Below, in pieces: positions 46,508 to 55,555 of a stretch of 64,000 nucleotides of DNA; position 1 is the stretch's first letter; the number at the start of each line of letters is the position of its first letter. The stretch covers positions 62,001 to 126,000 of the forward strand of contig CAWARK010000004.1 in assembly GCA_963784415.1 (NCBI GenBank). The letters run 5' to 3'. The DNA is from UBA7672 sp963784415 (GTDB taxonomy: Bacteria > Pseudomonadota > Alphaproteobacteria > Caulobacterales > Hyphomonadaceae). The notes under the pieces are model-generated. The model did not search any database. It saw nothing but the letters and a program-made list of their open reading frames with translations, and was not told the DNA's origin. The position numbers were made by a program, and so were the translations under genes.

Positions 46508-47078
46508 ACGAAACGCAAAGGCTGGCCCATCTGGCTGCTGCGTGACCTCCCGGCCTTCCTGGGTGTCATGCTCAGCTTCTGGCCGCTGGTGATCCTCCTG
46601 ATCTCCAGCGAACGCCGAGTCATGCGCGGAAAAACACTTCGCAGATCGGTGTTCGAAACCATCGCCCTCCTGCTCGCCCACGCCGAGGCGCGCCTCACCT
46701 TCGCGCTGACGCGACAGGCTTACCGCCGGCTCGGCTGGAACGCGCGCCTCGTGCGCTTCAATCTCATCCCCGCCACCTACGACCTGCGCGAAGTGCAGGA
46801 GCGCTACGCGAACTACGTGAACGCCTTCGGCGACATGAACAGCGTCGTCGAGGCATACATCGAAGATATCCGCCAGCGCTATCGCATCGCAGAGCGCGAC
46901 CTCGTCGCCCATGGTTCGACGGACGCGCGGCAAAGCCGCGCTGCTCACCATGAGCTGGTGGGTGTTGCCCCGATTGCGGGTGCGCGTCCGTCGACTTGTC
47001 GCGCCGAAGCGCAGCGAAGGCGGAAGGACGAGCGCGGCCACGCGCACGCACGCGGCCCTCCACTCAATCTCACCCTGA
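46508..47078 (+). CDS. Membrane-anchored small protein behind element copy 2 (start ACG or ATG 46568; frameshift)
   Basis: From the ACG that replaces the ATG of the other copies, the frame reads TKRKGWPIWLLRDLPAFLGV and a hydrophobic MLSFWPLVILLISS. A helical soluble part follows (ETIALLLAHAEARLTFALTR, YDLREVQERYANYVNAFGDM and VVEAYIEDIRQRYRIAERDL). Near 46925-46940 (GGACGCGCGG) it appears to shift one base to RGKAALLTMSWWVLPRLRVR and stops at 47078. The protein is unrelated to those of copies 1 and 3. Start, shift and end are all uncertain; the central part is well supported by its composition. Confidence 0.55.
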
Positions 47079-47325
47079 ATCGAAATTCTCTCACCTCGCA
47101 GGCATACCCGCGAGAACGCCCCCGCTTGCCCGCAGCCCTGAACCGGCCTATCCACCCAACCCATGACGACCTGCGCCAACCTCATTCGACTTATGAAGCG
47201 AGCCAACCAGCTCGCGCCGGCGCGTCGTTCCTGAACGACACGGGCCGGCGGCGGATACGCCGGCGACCCTCGTCCCGACTGGCTTCTCCGCTGACGATAC
47301 GAAGGACGAGCGGAGACACCACCAG

Positions 47326-48268
47326 ATGACCGCCCTCCCAATCGATGCCGACAACCGCAACCGCACGATCGGCGTGCTTCTCGCCGCGGGCGGGGCAGGG
47401 CTTTTCTCTCTCAAGGGCGTCGTCATCAAGCTTGCTTTCGCCGAAGGCATCGGCGTCTCGCAGCTTCTCACGCTCCGCATGGCGTTCTCGCTGCCGGTCT
47501 ATCTCACCATCGGCATTATCGCCTTCATGCGCATGAAGCAGAGACCGGCCGCGAAGTTCTTCGCCGATGGCCGGCGGCCTCGGCCTGATGAGCTATTATT
47601 TTTCATCATGGCTGAATTTCGAGGGCCTGAAATACGTCTCGGCCCAGCTCGAACGCCTGATCCTCTACATCTACCCGACCATGGTCGCGCTGATGTCGTG
47701 GATGTTCCTGAAGGACAGGATCACGCGCCAGCACATTCTCGCGCTGCTGCTCGCCTATGCCGGCGTCGCCATCCTGTTCGTCTCCGAGATCGGACATCAG
47801 GGTCCCAACGCCTTGCTCGGCGGTGGGTTGATCTTCGCGGGCGCCTTCATCTACGCAATCTACGTCACCGCCTCGAAGCCGGTGATCGCGCGCCTCGGCT
47901 CGACCATGTTCACTGCTTTCGGAATGTCCGTCGCCTCGATCGCCTTCCTCACGCAAAGCGGCATCGAAATGCTGGTGACGGCCCCACCGCCCGTCACCGC
48001 CAACGGCTACTGGCTCGCTCTCACGCTTGCGATCTTCTGCACGGTGATCCCGAGCTTCATGATCGCCGAAGCCATCGGCCGCATCGGCCCCGGCCGCATG
48101 AGCGCCGTCGGCGGCGTGGGTCCTGTCGTCGCAGCCTGGGCGGCCGTCGTGATCCTGCACGAACCCTTCGGTTGGCCGCACATAGCCGCGATGGCGCTGA
48201 CGATTCTGGGCGTCTACCTGCTGGCCAAGCCGCGCATCACACGGACGGCGGGCGCCAGAACCTGGTGA
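47326..48268 (+). CDS. EamA-family (DMT) transporter (frameshifted)
   Basis: The corrected product has about 313 residues and ten helices in two EamA repeats: ATIGVLLAAGGAGLFSLKGV and GVSQLLTLRMAFSLPVYLTI in the first; GGLIFAGAFIYAIYVTASKP and GRMSAVGGVGPVVAAWAAVV in the second. The frame breaks at 47563-47567 and resumes one base on at MAGGLGLMSYYFSSWLNFEG. Members move small metabolites such as amino acids; the direction and substrate are unknown here. Confidence 0.9.
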
Positions 48269-49648
48269 TCAACGTGCGGCAGCCGGCGTAACAATCGGCT
48301 GCCCCACCATTCCGGCAAAGGCGATCGTGGTCTTGTCCTCCAGGAACGGCCCGATCGCCTGAACCGACAGCGGTAATCCGGCCTTGTTGACCCCAAGCGG
48401 AATGGCGGTCGAAGGCAGGTTGGCCACCGTCGCGATCCCGGCCCAGCCAAGCTGGTCGCCGAATTTCGACGGCTCGCCATCGATCGGCAGCGGCCGCTTG
48501 CGCCACTCCGGTTCCGGCGTGTGCGGAAACGCGACCGTCCCGAAAGCGGGCGCAAGCACGATGTCGAAATGACGGAAGAAGTCCGCCCACTGACGGCGAA
48601 TCCTCTGCTGATCATCCAGCAACCCGAACCAGTCATGCGCAGAAATCGGCGGCCGCGTATTCGTCGGATCGCCCCGCGTGATCGTGGTCAGCAACATCGC
48701 CTGATAGGTCCGCCACGCCGCATTCATGTCGGGCAGAAGGCTCGACTGACGCGCAACGCTGGCGCCCTCCTTCACCAGCGAATCCGCCAGCGTTTCCAGT
48801 GCGCCAAGAATGTCGCTGTCGGCCCGCGCAACCGGATGATGATCGAGCACGAAGACGCGGAAGCTTTGCAGCCGCCCATGCCGGGGCAGGGGAAGGATCA
48901 ATTTGTTCGCGGCAGACTCAGCGTCAGGCCCCGCAACAGCATCGAGCACAGTTGCAAGATCCTCAGCCGAACGCGCAATCGGCCCAGCAACACCCAGCAA
49001 AGGCGCAGCCGGGGTCATCCCACCTGGAAAATGCCCGCCCATCGGTATCACGCCATAGCTCGTCTTGTGACCATAAACGCCACAGAAAGCCGCCGGCACG
49101 CGTACCGAACCGCCGATATCTGTTCCGATCTCGACAGCGGAAAATCCCATCGCGACCGCCGCCGCGCTTCCACCCGACGATCCGCCAGCAGAGCGTTCAG
49201 GATCATGTGGATTGCGCGTACGCCCATAGATCGGGTTCTCGGTCTGCCAGTCGGCGAGCACAGGCGGCACATTCGTCTTGCCCAGCACGATGGCGCCCGC
49301 CGCCTTCACCCGCTGCACCGCGAGCGCATCTTCTCGCGCGCGATGCTGGTGATGGACCTCCATGCCCCACGTGGTCGGATAACCACGCAGGTCGAAACTC
49401 TCCTTCACCGTCATCGGCACGCCGGTCAGGGGCTTGAACTCGCCCTTGCCAATCGACACATCCGCATTGCGGGCGTCAGCGCGTGCACGCTCGAAGTCGC
49501 GCACCACCACGGCATTGATGTCTGTATCCAGCGCCTCGATGCGCGCAATACTCGCCTCGCACAGGTCGGTGGCGCTGAACGATTTCTTCTTGAGGCCCGC
49601 AACCATGTCGCGCGCCGTCATTCGAAGCAGGGCGATGTCTGTGCTCAT
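48269..49648 (-). CDS. Amidase signature family enzyme, cytosolic
   Basis: The 459-residue product has the full amidase signature: Lys in GVPMTVKESFDLRGYPTTW, then NPHDPERSAGGSSGGSAAAV with the cis-Ser, and the nucleophile Ser in GTDIGGSVRVPAAFCGVYGH. The C-terminal end FDIVLAPAFGTVAFPHTP fits. There is no signal peptide. It resembles GatA-like amidases, but neither gatB nor gatC is nearby, so it is more likely catabolic. It is convergent with the EamA gene without a gap. Confidence 0.92.
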   Translation of the reverse strand: MSTDIALLRMTARDMVAGLKKKSFSATDLCEASIARIEALDTDINAVVVRDFERARADARNADVSIGKGEFKPLTGVPMTVKESFDLRGYPTTWGMEVHHQHRAREDALAVQRVKAAGAIVLGKTNVPPVLADWQTENPIYGRTRNPHDPERSAGGSSGGSAAAVAMGFSAVEIGTDIGGSVRVPAAFCGVYGHKTSYGVIPMGGHFPGGMTPAAPLLGVAGPIARSAEDLATVLDAVAGPDAESAANKLILPLPRHGRLQSFRVFVLDHHPVARADSDILGALETLADSLVKEGASVARQSSLLPDMNAAWRTYQAMLLTTITRGDPTNTRPPISAHDWFGLLDDQQRIRRQWADFFRHFDIVLAPAFGTVAFPHTPEPEWRKRPLPIDGEPSKFGDQLGWAGIATVANLPSTAIPLGVNKAGLPLSVQAIGPFLEDKTTIAFAGMVGQPIVTPAAAR

Positions 49649-49846
49649 CGCGTCAGTCTAGCGCCGATGATCGCTTGCGCTAGTTACAACAGCGATGGTG
49701 CAGGTGCGAACTTGGCTTACGCAGCGCCAGCAAGTCCGCAATCCTGTACGGATCGCGGGCGCCCGTCGGTGTTGCGGCGCGTAATGGGCGCCAAGGCTTC
49801 CATCATGGCTCATCGCGCTCTAGGTAGAAAGCCGAAGGAGATCGCC

Positions 49847-50221
49847 ATGCTCAAGCCCGTCGCCATTTTCGCTCTCGCAGCGTTCAGCCTGTGCGCCTGT
49901 TCGGCCGAGGGCGATCTCGCAGGCGATCTCGAGGTCGGCGGCACTGAGCCCGCCTACTGGACGGTGGCAGTCAACCACCAGGAAGGAAAAGCCGTCATCT
50001 CGGTCCTGGGCGATCCAAGTATCGACGGCGCGCTACCCGTGAAGTCGAGCGGCGAGGGTGGCGCTATCCTGCTCACATCGAAAACCGATCAGGGCGACTT
50101 CGTGATGAGCTTCACCCACAAGGAGTGCTTCGACGGTCTCGCCGATGCGGCCCGACCGTGGACGGTTACGGCAGCGTGGAAGGGCGAGATCCTGAAGGGT
50201 TGCGCACTTCCGAAGGGCTGA
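49847..50221 (+). CDS. Small lipoprotein
   Basis: The 124-residue product has a lipoprotein signal (MLKPVAIFALAAFSLCACSA) with AAGGAG 8 nt before the ATG. The mature part is beta-rich (PAYWTVAVNHQEGKAVISVL, DFVMSFTHKECFDG, PWTVTAAWKGEILKG) with two Cys. It looks like a small envelope protein with a beta-sandwich. Family not recognised. Confidence 0.8.
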   Translation: MLKPVAIFALAAFSLCACSAEGDLAGDLEVGGTEPAYWTVAVNHQEGKAVISVLGDPSIDGALPVKSSGEGGAILLTSKTDQGDFVMSFTHKECFDGLADAARPWTVTAAWKGEILKGCALPKG

Positions 50222-50305
50222 TCGGTTGACTTGAGCGCACTCGCCCAGCCAGACTTGGCCGCAAGCAGATTCGACATCCCATCCGACCTTCGAGGGGGAC
50301 TTCCC

Positions 50306-50473
50306 ATGCGTCTCGTGATTGCCAGCCTGATCGTGGCGACCAGCCTGTTCGGCGCTGCGTGCAGCAACGCGGCTGCGCCGGGTTCGCCCGAATGGTGCAA
50401 GGCCACGCCGATGGACAAGCAGGTCGATGATCCGACGGCGATGGCCAAATGCCTCGATGGCGCGCCCACGTAG
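50306..50473 (+). CDS. Very small DUF3012-like lipoprotein
   Basis: The 55-residue product is a lipoprotein signal (MRLVIASLIVATSLFGAACS) plus a short mature part, PGSPEWCKATPMDKQVDDPT, with a second Cys at KCLDGAPT. The GSPEWC start of the mature chain is typical of DUF3012 lipoproteins. GAGGGGG lies before the ATG. Confidence 0.7.
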   Translation: MRLVIASLIVATSLFGAACSNAAAPGSPEWCKATPMDKQVDDPTAMAKCLDGAPT

Positions 50474-50484
50474 AACGGGTAGCC

Positions 50485-51412
50485 TCACGCGCGCGGGTGT
50501 GATTCCGCGTGCACCTTCATCAGGCGCGCTGCGTCGACGCCGATATAGATCTGCGTCGTCGACAGGCTGGCATGGCCCAGCAGCGCCTGGATCGAGCGCA
50601 GGTCGCCGCCATTCGCCAGCAGGTGCGTTGCGAACGAGTGACGCAGGGCGTGCGGCGTCGCCGTCTCGGGCAGGCCAAGACGGAAGCGCAGCTTCTCCAT
50701 CAGGCGCTGCACCATGCGCGGATTCAACGGTCCGCCCTTTTCCCCGCGAAAGATCTGCTCGTCAGGCGCGGATGGGAAGGGGCACAGCTTGACGTACTCG
50801 TTGATCGCCTCGCGCACGGCGCGGATCAGCGGCACGATGCGAACCTTGCGCCCCTTGCCGAGCACCCGCAGCGATTCCTGCGCAGGAACGTCACGCCCTG
50901 TCAGTGCGAGCGCTTCGGAAAGACGAAGCCCGGCCCCATATAACAACGACAGGATCGCGGCATCGCGCGCCAGCATCCATTCGGCTTCATCCGATCCATC
51001 GCCTTCGCCAGCCATGGTGATCGTTTGCGGCGCGATCTTTTCCGGGAGGGGGCGGGGAAGGCGGTGGGGGCGGCGGGGGCTTTCGAACATCATCGCCTTG
51101 GCGTTGGCCATGTCGAGGCGGCGGTCGAGGAATTTGAAGAAGGCGCGCAGCGCAGGATGCGGCGCGGGCGCGCGAAGAGGCAGCGAGATTGTCCTGGCTG
51201 CGGCGGCGGGCGAGCCAGGCGACGATGTCGTGACGTGACAGGCCTTTGAGGTCCGACACGTGCGGTTCGCCGCCGAGGTGATCGACGAGAAACGAAATGA
51301 AATTGGCGATGTCGCGCTGGTAAGCCTCGATCGTCTTGGGCGATGCGCGGCGCTCGGTCTCAAGCCAGACCGAGAATTCCTGCAAGGCTTCGCGGGCGGT
51401 ATGAACGCTCAT
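50485..51412 (-). CDS. xerC: Tyrosine recombinase XerC (frameshifted)
   Basis: The corrected product has about 308 residues, the usual size. The N-terminal SAM-like domain (QEFSVWLETERRASPKTIEA) is in one frame. After ASSRARAAS the frame breaks at 51153-51157 and resumes at ALRAFFKFLDRRLDMANAKA. Catalytic positions: Arg in GAGLRLSEALALTG, Lys in RVLGKGRKVRIVPL, HxxR in HALRHSFATHLLANGG, His in LGHASLSTTQIYI with the Tyr nucleophile there. It resolves chromosome dimers at dif with XerD. I prefer XerC because of the neighbouring, divergent priA, a pairing known from other alphaproteobacteria. Confidence 0.9.
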
Positions 51413-51558
51413 CCCTGCATCATGGGGCAGCCGCGATTAAGGGCGGGTTAGAGAACGCGATCGCGCAGTGTTCAGCGCGTGGGTTGATTGTTACGCCTTG
51501 ATTCTAATGCGATCGCTGCGTGGTTGAACGCGGGCGCTGACCCGGCCATTGTCCGGCC

Positions 51559-53727
51559 ATGCCTGCCCAACCCCGAATCGTATCGGTGCTGTTGCCACAG
51601 CCCTTGCCGGAGCCGTTTGATTACGAGCTTCCCGAAGGCGTTGAGGCGTCGCCGGGAAGCTTTGTCACGGTCCCGCTCGGGCCGCGCGAGATGGTGGGCG
51701 TGGTCTGGCGCGAGCGCGGCACGCCGTCCAACCGCAGGCTGAAAGCCGTGCAGTCCGTGCTGCCGGCGCCGCCCCTGCCGGAAAGCATGCGCGGCTTCAT
51801 CGAGCGCGCGGCGCGCTACATCTGCTCGCCCATGGGCAATGTGCTGGCGATGGCGATGCGCTCGCGCGAGGCGCTGGTCGATGCGCCGGTCGAGACGCTG
51901 GTTGTCGCCTCGGGCGAAACACCGGGCCGGATGACGCCAGCGCGCGAGAAAGTTCTGGCGCTCGCGAGCATCCCGATCCCGGGCGCAGAACTTGCGCGCG
52001 CAGCCGGTGTCTCGTCTGGCGTGGTGAAAGGCCTCGTGGAAGCAGGCGCACTGTTGCAGGTGGAGCGATCGCTCGATCAGCCATTCCCGCTGCCCGATCC
52101 CGAGCGCCCGCCGCGTGATCTCACCGGCGAACAGCTCGAGACGTCGGAATATCTGCGCGGCATGGTGCGCGAGAATACATTTCGCGTGGCCCTGCTCGAT
52201 GGCATTACGGGCTCGGGCAAGACCGAGGTCTATTTCGAAGCCATTGCCGAAGCACTGCGCCAGGATCCCGACGCGCAGGTGCTCGTCCTGCTGCCCGAGA
52301 TCGCGCTGACGCAAGCGGTGACGACGCGGTTCGAGGAACGCTTCGGCGCCGTTCCGGCCGAATGGCATTCGGCGGCGGGATCGGCCGCGCGGCGGCGCGT
52401 GTGGCGTGAAGTGGCTGCGGGCAGGGCGCGCATCGTGGTCGGCGCCCGCTCGGCGCTGTTCCTGCCATTCCGCAAGCTGCGCCTGATCGTGGTCGATGAA
52501 GAACACGACCAGTCCTACAAGCAGGAGGAGGGCGTTACCTATCACGCCCGTGATCTCGCCGTGCTGCGCGCCTCGACCGAACCTTGCGCCATCGTACTCG
52601 CGTCAGCGACGCCTTCGCTGGAGACGTTGGCAAACGCACAGGCGGGCAAGTACGCGCATCTCCGCCTGCACGCGCGGCCCGGTGTTTCGCAACTGCCGGA
52701 GATCGCCATCGCCGACATGCGCACGGCGCCGCCCGAGGCCAATCGCTGGATCGGCCCGCAACTCGCGAACGCCATCGAGAGCACGCTTGCCGCAAAAGAG
52801 CAGGTGCTGCTGTTTCTCAACCGGCGCGGCTATGCCCCGCTGGTGATCTGCCGCGCCTGTGGCGAGCGGCTCAAGGCGCCGGATACGGACAGCTGGCTGG
52901 TCGAACATCGTTATACCGGACGGCTGGTCTGCCATCTCACCGGCTTCACGATGGAAAAGCCGCGCGCCTGTCCGCATTGCGGTGCGACGGGATCGCTCAC
53001 CGGCGTGGGGCCGGGCGTCGAACGCCTTGCAGAGGAGGTTCACACGCGCTTCCACGGCGCGCGCGTCGAGGTGTTGTCGTCGGATACGATCAACTCAGCC
53101 GAAGACCTGCGCGCGCTGATCTCGCGCATGGAGACGGGCGAGATCGATATCCTGATCGGCACGCAGATCGTCGCGAAGGGCCACAACTTTCCGACCCTGA
53201 CGCTTGTGGGCGTGGTCGATGCCGACGCAGGCCTGCGCGGCGGCGACCTGCGCGCGGGCGAGCGCACCTTCCAGCTGCTGCTGCAGGTGGCCGGACGCGC
53301 GGGACGCGCCGACAAGCCCGGCCGCGCCATCATCCAGACCTATGCGCCGGACAGCCCTGCGATTGCGCTGCTCGCAGCCGGCGACCGCGATGCGTTCTTC
53401 GCGCACGAGCTGGACCAGCGCCGCCTTGTCGGCTTTCCGCCTTTCGGGCGGCTCGGCGCGGTGATCCTGTCGGCGCCGAGTTCGGAACAGGTCGACGATG
53501 CCGCGCGCGTCTTCAGCGAGGGGCAACCCAACGCAACGGGCATCGATGTCTGGGGTCCGGCGCCTGCGCCGATCACCATCCTGCGCGGCCGCCATCGCCG
53601 GAGATTCCTGATCCGCTCCGACCGCAATGTCGACCTCTCGGCTTTCCTCGCCGCGTGGCGCGAACGTGTGAAATTGCCAAGCGCGGTGCGCATGACGCTC
53701 GACGTCGAGCCTTATAGTTTCATGTAA
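51559..53727 (+). CDS. priA: Primosomal replication-restart helicase, with a reduced zinc module
   Basis: The 722-residue product has the PriA order: N-terminal 3'-DNA-binding domain (FDYELPEGVEASPGSFVTVP), Walker A LLDGITGSGKTEVYFEAIAE, DEEH box LIVVDEEHDQSYKQEEGVTY, and helicase motifs V-VI with VVDADAGLRGGDLRAGERTF and VAGRAGRADKPG. The zinc insertion normally has eight Cys. Here CRACG and CPHCG are kept, but the second pair is APDTDS and the third is CHLTG, leaving five. Zinc binding is therefore probably altered. It restarts stalled forks. Confidence 0.95.
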   Translation: MPAQPRIVSVLLPQPLPEPFDYELPEGVEASPGSFVTVPLGPREMVGVVWRERGTPSNRRLKAVQSVLPAPPLPESMRGFIERAARYICSPMGNVLAMAMRSREALVDAPVETLVVASGETPGRMTPAREKVLALASIPIPGAELARAAGVSSGVVKGLVEAGALLQVERSLDQPFPLPDPERPPRDLTGEQLETSEYLRGMVRENTFRVALLDGITGSGKTEVYFEAIAEALRQDPDAQVLVLLPEIALTQAVTTRFEERFGAVPAEWHSAAGSAARRRVWREVAAGRARIVVGARSALFLPFRKLRLIVVDEEHDQSYKQEEGVTYHARDLAVLRASTEPCAIVLASATPSLETLANAQAGKYAHLRLHARPGVSQLPEIAIADMRTAPPEANRWIGPQLANAIESTLAAKEQVLLFLNRRGYAPLVICRACGERLKAPDTDSWLVEHRYTGRLVCHLTGFTMEKPRACPHCGATGSLTGVGPGVERLAEEVHTRFHGARVEVLSSDTINSAEDLRALISRMETGEIDILIGTQIVAKGHNFPTLTLVGVVDADAGLRGGDLRAGERTFQLLLQVAGRAGRADKPGRAIIQTYAPDSPAIALLAAGDRDAFFAHELDQRRLVGFPPFGRLGAVILSAPSSEQVDDAARVFSEGQPNATGIDVWGPAPAPITILRGRHRRRFLIRSDRNVDLSAFLAAWRERVKLPSAVRMTLDVEPYSFM

Positions 53728-53734
53728 AAACGAA

Positions 53735-53768
53735 AGCGCAGGCTGCCGTGGTGGGGCAAGCCTGCGCT
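53735..53768 (-). terminator. Terminator between priA and the convergent gene
   Basis: Perfect 10-bp stem (AGCGCAGGCT / AGCCTGCGCT), 14-nt loop. On the minus strand it is followed by TTTCGTTTTT, so it fits the minus-strand gene at 53851 best; it could also stop priA transcripts. Confidence 0.75.
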
Positions 53769-53850
53769 GGAGTTTCTCGGCAGTCGGCCAGCTTCTCTGT
53801 CTGGCGCTAAACTCAGGGAGGGGCGTGAGCGACTGCCGGATCTGGCGTCG

Positions 53851-54753
53851 TCATTTTACCTTCCGGCCATTCATCATGGCGAGCTGGATTTCGGTGAAGT
53901 CGCCGGGCGACAGCTTCTCGAACGCGGCCGCCATTTCGGTGCGGATCGGTTCGAGGCGGCCTTGCGCCCAGAGTTCGAGCTTGAAGGCGTTGTCCCAGTC
54001 CTGGGCAGCGATCACGGGATCGACCTTGGCAAGAAAGTCGCGTCCGGCGCCGTGGACCTTGTTGCAGGCCGTCTTGATCGCGGCATCGACTGCCTTCTCG
54101 TCGAATGTCATGCGGACCTTCGAGAAGTCGAAGGTGTAGCGGCCGTCATGCGGAGCGTAGGCTTCGGCGGCGACCTCGACGTCGGTTTCGACATTCCAGG
54201 TGGCGAGCGCCGATGGCGTCACATACTGGCCCTGCTCATAGCGCCAGCCTGACCCGAAACGCGCATACTGGTCGCGGGTCGGGCAATAGGCCGCGAGCTT
54301 CGCGTTGGCGAATGTGTCGAACTTCGTCTGCGCCGCATGATGCTTGCGGATCACCGGCTCGAATTGCGCGCGGTTGTAGGCGATGTCTTGCGGCGTCGCG
54401 ACGGTTTCGGCCTCGACAGCCGCCACCAGCGTCGGCTTGTTAGCCTCCGCCGTGGCGTTGGTCTTCATTTGCGCAATCATCATGGCGATCTGCGCTTCGC
54501 TGAACTGGCCGAAAGTGGCGGCGAGTTGCTGGCGCGCCATCGGGCGCATCGCAGGCTCGACGTCCTTCAGCGCAAGTTCAATTGCGCGCTCCTGGTCGGC
54601 ACGTAGCTTCGCGCCGGTCTGCGCGATACCGGATGTCGGCGTGAGAAACACTGCTGCAACGCAGAGGGCGGCGAGCGGATAGAGGAAGCGCATGGTCGGG
54701 CGCGACACGCGGTTCACGATCTGCGTCGAGGGGAGGGGGATGTTGGTCGTCAT
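53851..54753 (-). CDS. Exported helical protein of unknown function
   Basis: The 300-residue product has a signal peptide (MRFLYPLAALCVAAVFLTPT) that begins at residue 21 of the frame, so the true start may be ATG 54693. The mature part is mostly helical, with QERAIELALKDVEPAMRPMA, FGQFSEAQIAMMIAQMKTNA and CPTRDQYARFGSGWRYEQGQ. The C-terminal region repeats a similar pattern (EMAAAFEKLSPGDFTEIQLA), perhaps an ancient duplication. Family not recognised. It is downstream of the cytochrome c gene on the same strand. Confidence 0.75.
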   Translation of the reverse strand: MTTNIPLPSTQIVNRVSRPTMRFLYPLAALCVAAVFLTPTSGIAQTGAKLRADQERAIELALKDVEPAMRPMARQQLAATFGQFSEAQIAMMIAQMKTNATAEANKPTLVAAVEAETVATPQDIAYNRAQFEPVIRKHHAAQTKFDTFANAKLAAYCPTRDQYARFGSGWRYEQGQYVTPSALATWNVETDVEVAAEAYAPHDGRYTFDFSKVRMTFDEKAVDAAIKTACNKVHGAGRDFLAKVDPVIAAQDWDNAFKLELWAQGRLEPIRTEMAAAFEKLSPGDFTEIQLAMMNGRKVK

Positions 54754-54824
54754 CGGAAGATTCTTTCTTCTCTCTTTGTTTGGCGCCGGATTATTCCGTG
54801 TCGCCGGGGAGGTTCAGGCGTCGT

Positions 54825-55391
54825 CTAGTTGTGGGTCACTACGGGCATTTGCGGAACGAATGCGATGTGCGGACGATCCGGCGCTACGCCGGGCGACAGC
54901 GGGGCAGGGGCGGCATCGCCCTTGGGGCCGAGCGAGTTGATGTAGGCGTAGATCGCCTTCAGATCCTTGTCGCTCATCGCCATCAGGCTCGGCCAGGGCA
55001 TGGGCGGGCGGCCCTTTCCGGCGCGCGCCATTTCGAGGAACTGGTCCTCGTCCATGTTCTGGAACGAGAGGCGCAGGTTCGGCGGATAGCTTACGCCCCA
55101 TGGGCCGGAGAAGCCGACGCTGTCGCCGGTGAGCCAGTCGGCCTCGGCGGGCGCCGCGCCGTTCGTCTGGACGTAGCCCGGCGTGTGGCAGTCATTGCAG
55201 CCGCCAATGCGCACGAGATAGCGGCCGGCCGCGATATTGGATGTCGAAGCGACATGCGTGATGGCGGGCTCGGCGTTGATCGCTTCGCTGGGGTCGGCGT
55301 CGGCTGCGCGATTGCAGCCCTGCAGGGAGAGGACCGCTGCGATGACGACAAAGGCCGCGTGCGCGCGGATATTCGTGATGTGAGTAGACAT
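54825..55391 (-). CDS. c-type cytochrome lipoprotein
   Basis: The 188-residue product has a signal peptide ending LSLQGC, a lipobox. One heme-binding CxxCH is present: GRYLVRIGGCNDCHTPGYVQ. The probable axial Met is in GRPPMPWPSLMAM. The C-terminal DLKAIYAYINSLGPKGDAAP is the usual mono-heme cytochrome closing helix. GAAGGA precedes the ATG. It would pass electrons in the periplasm, attached to the outer or inner membrane. No partner oxidase or dehydrogenase is beside it. Confidence 0.9.
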   Translation of the reverse strand: MSTHITNIRAHAAFVVIAAVLSLQGCNRAADADPSEAINAEPAITHVASTSNIAAGRYLVRIGGCNDCHTPGYVQTNGAAPAEADWLTGDSVGFSGPWGVSYPPNLRLSFQNMDEDQFLEMARAGKGRPPMPWPSLMAMSDKDLKAIYAYINSLGPKGDAAPAPLSPGVAPDRPHIAFVPQMPVVTHN

Positions 55392-55555
55392 GGTGCTTCC
55401 TTTCGCCGGCGTTGATCACCGGTCGCTTTTGAGTTTGGCGTTTGCTCGTATCGTTATGCCGGCGTTTTTTATGGGAGGCCGGTCAGGGTAGGCTCAGTTG
55501 ATCTGGGCTCGTTGCTTCATGCGTTTCCTCGTTGTCGTTTCTTGTTATCGTGGGC

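Noticed and set aside
48521..49846. Long plus-strand extension ahead of the lipoprotein at 49847
   Set aside because: It is the antisense of the amidase gene; the lipoprotein signal and AAGGAG place the real start at 49847.
50485..51412. Tyrosine recombinase as a mobile-element integrase
   Set aside because: Its length, motifs and position beside priA fit XerC; no attachment-site repeat or cargo genes surround it.
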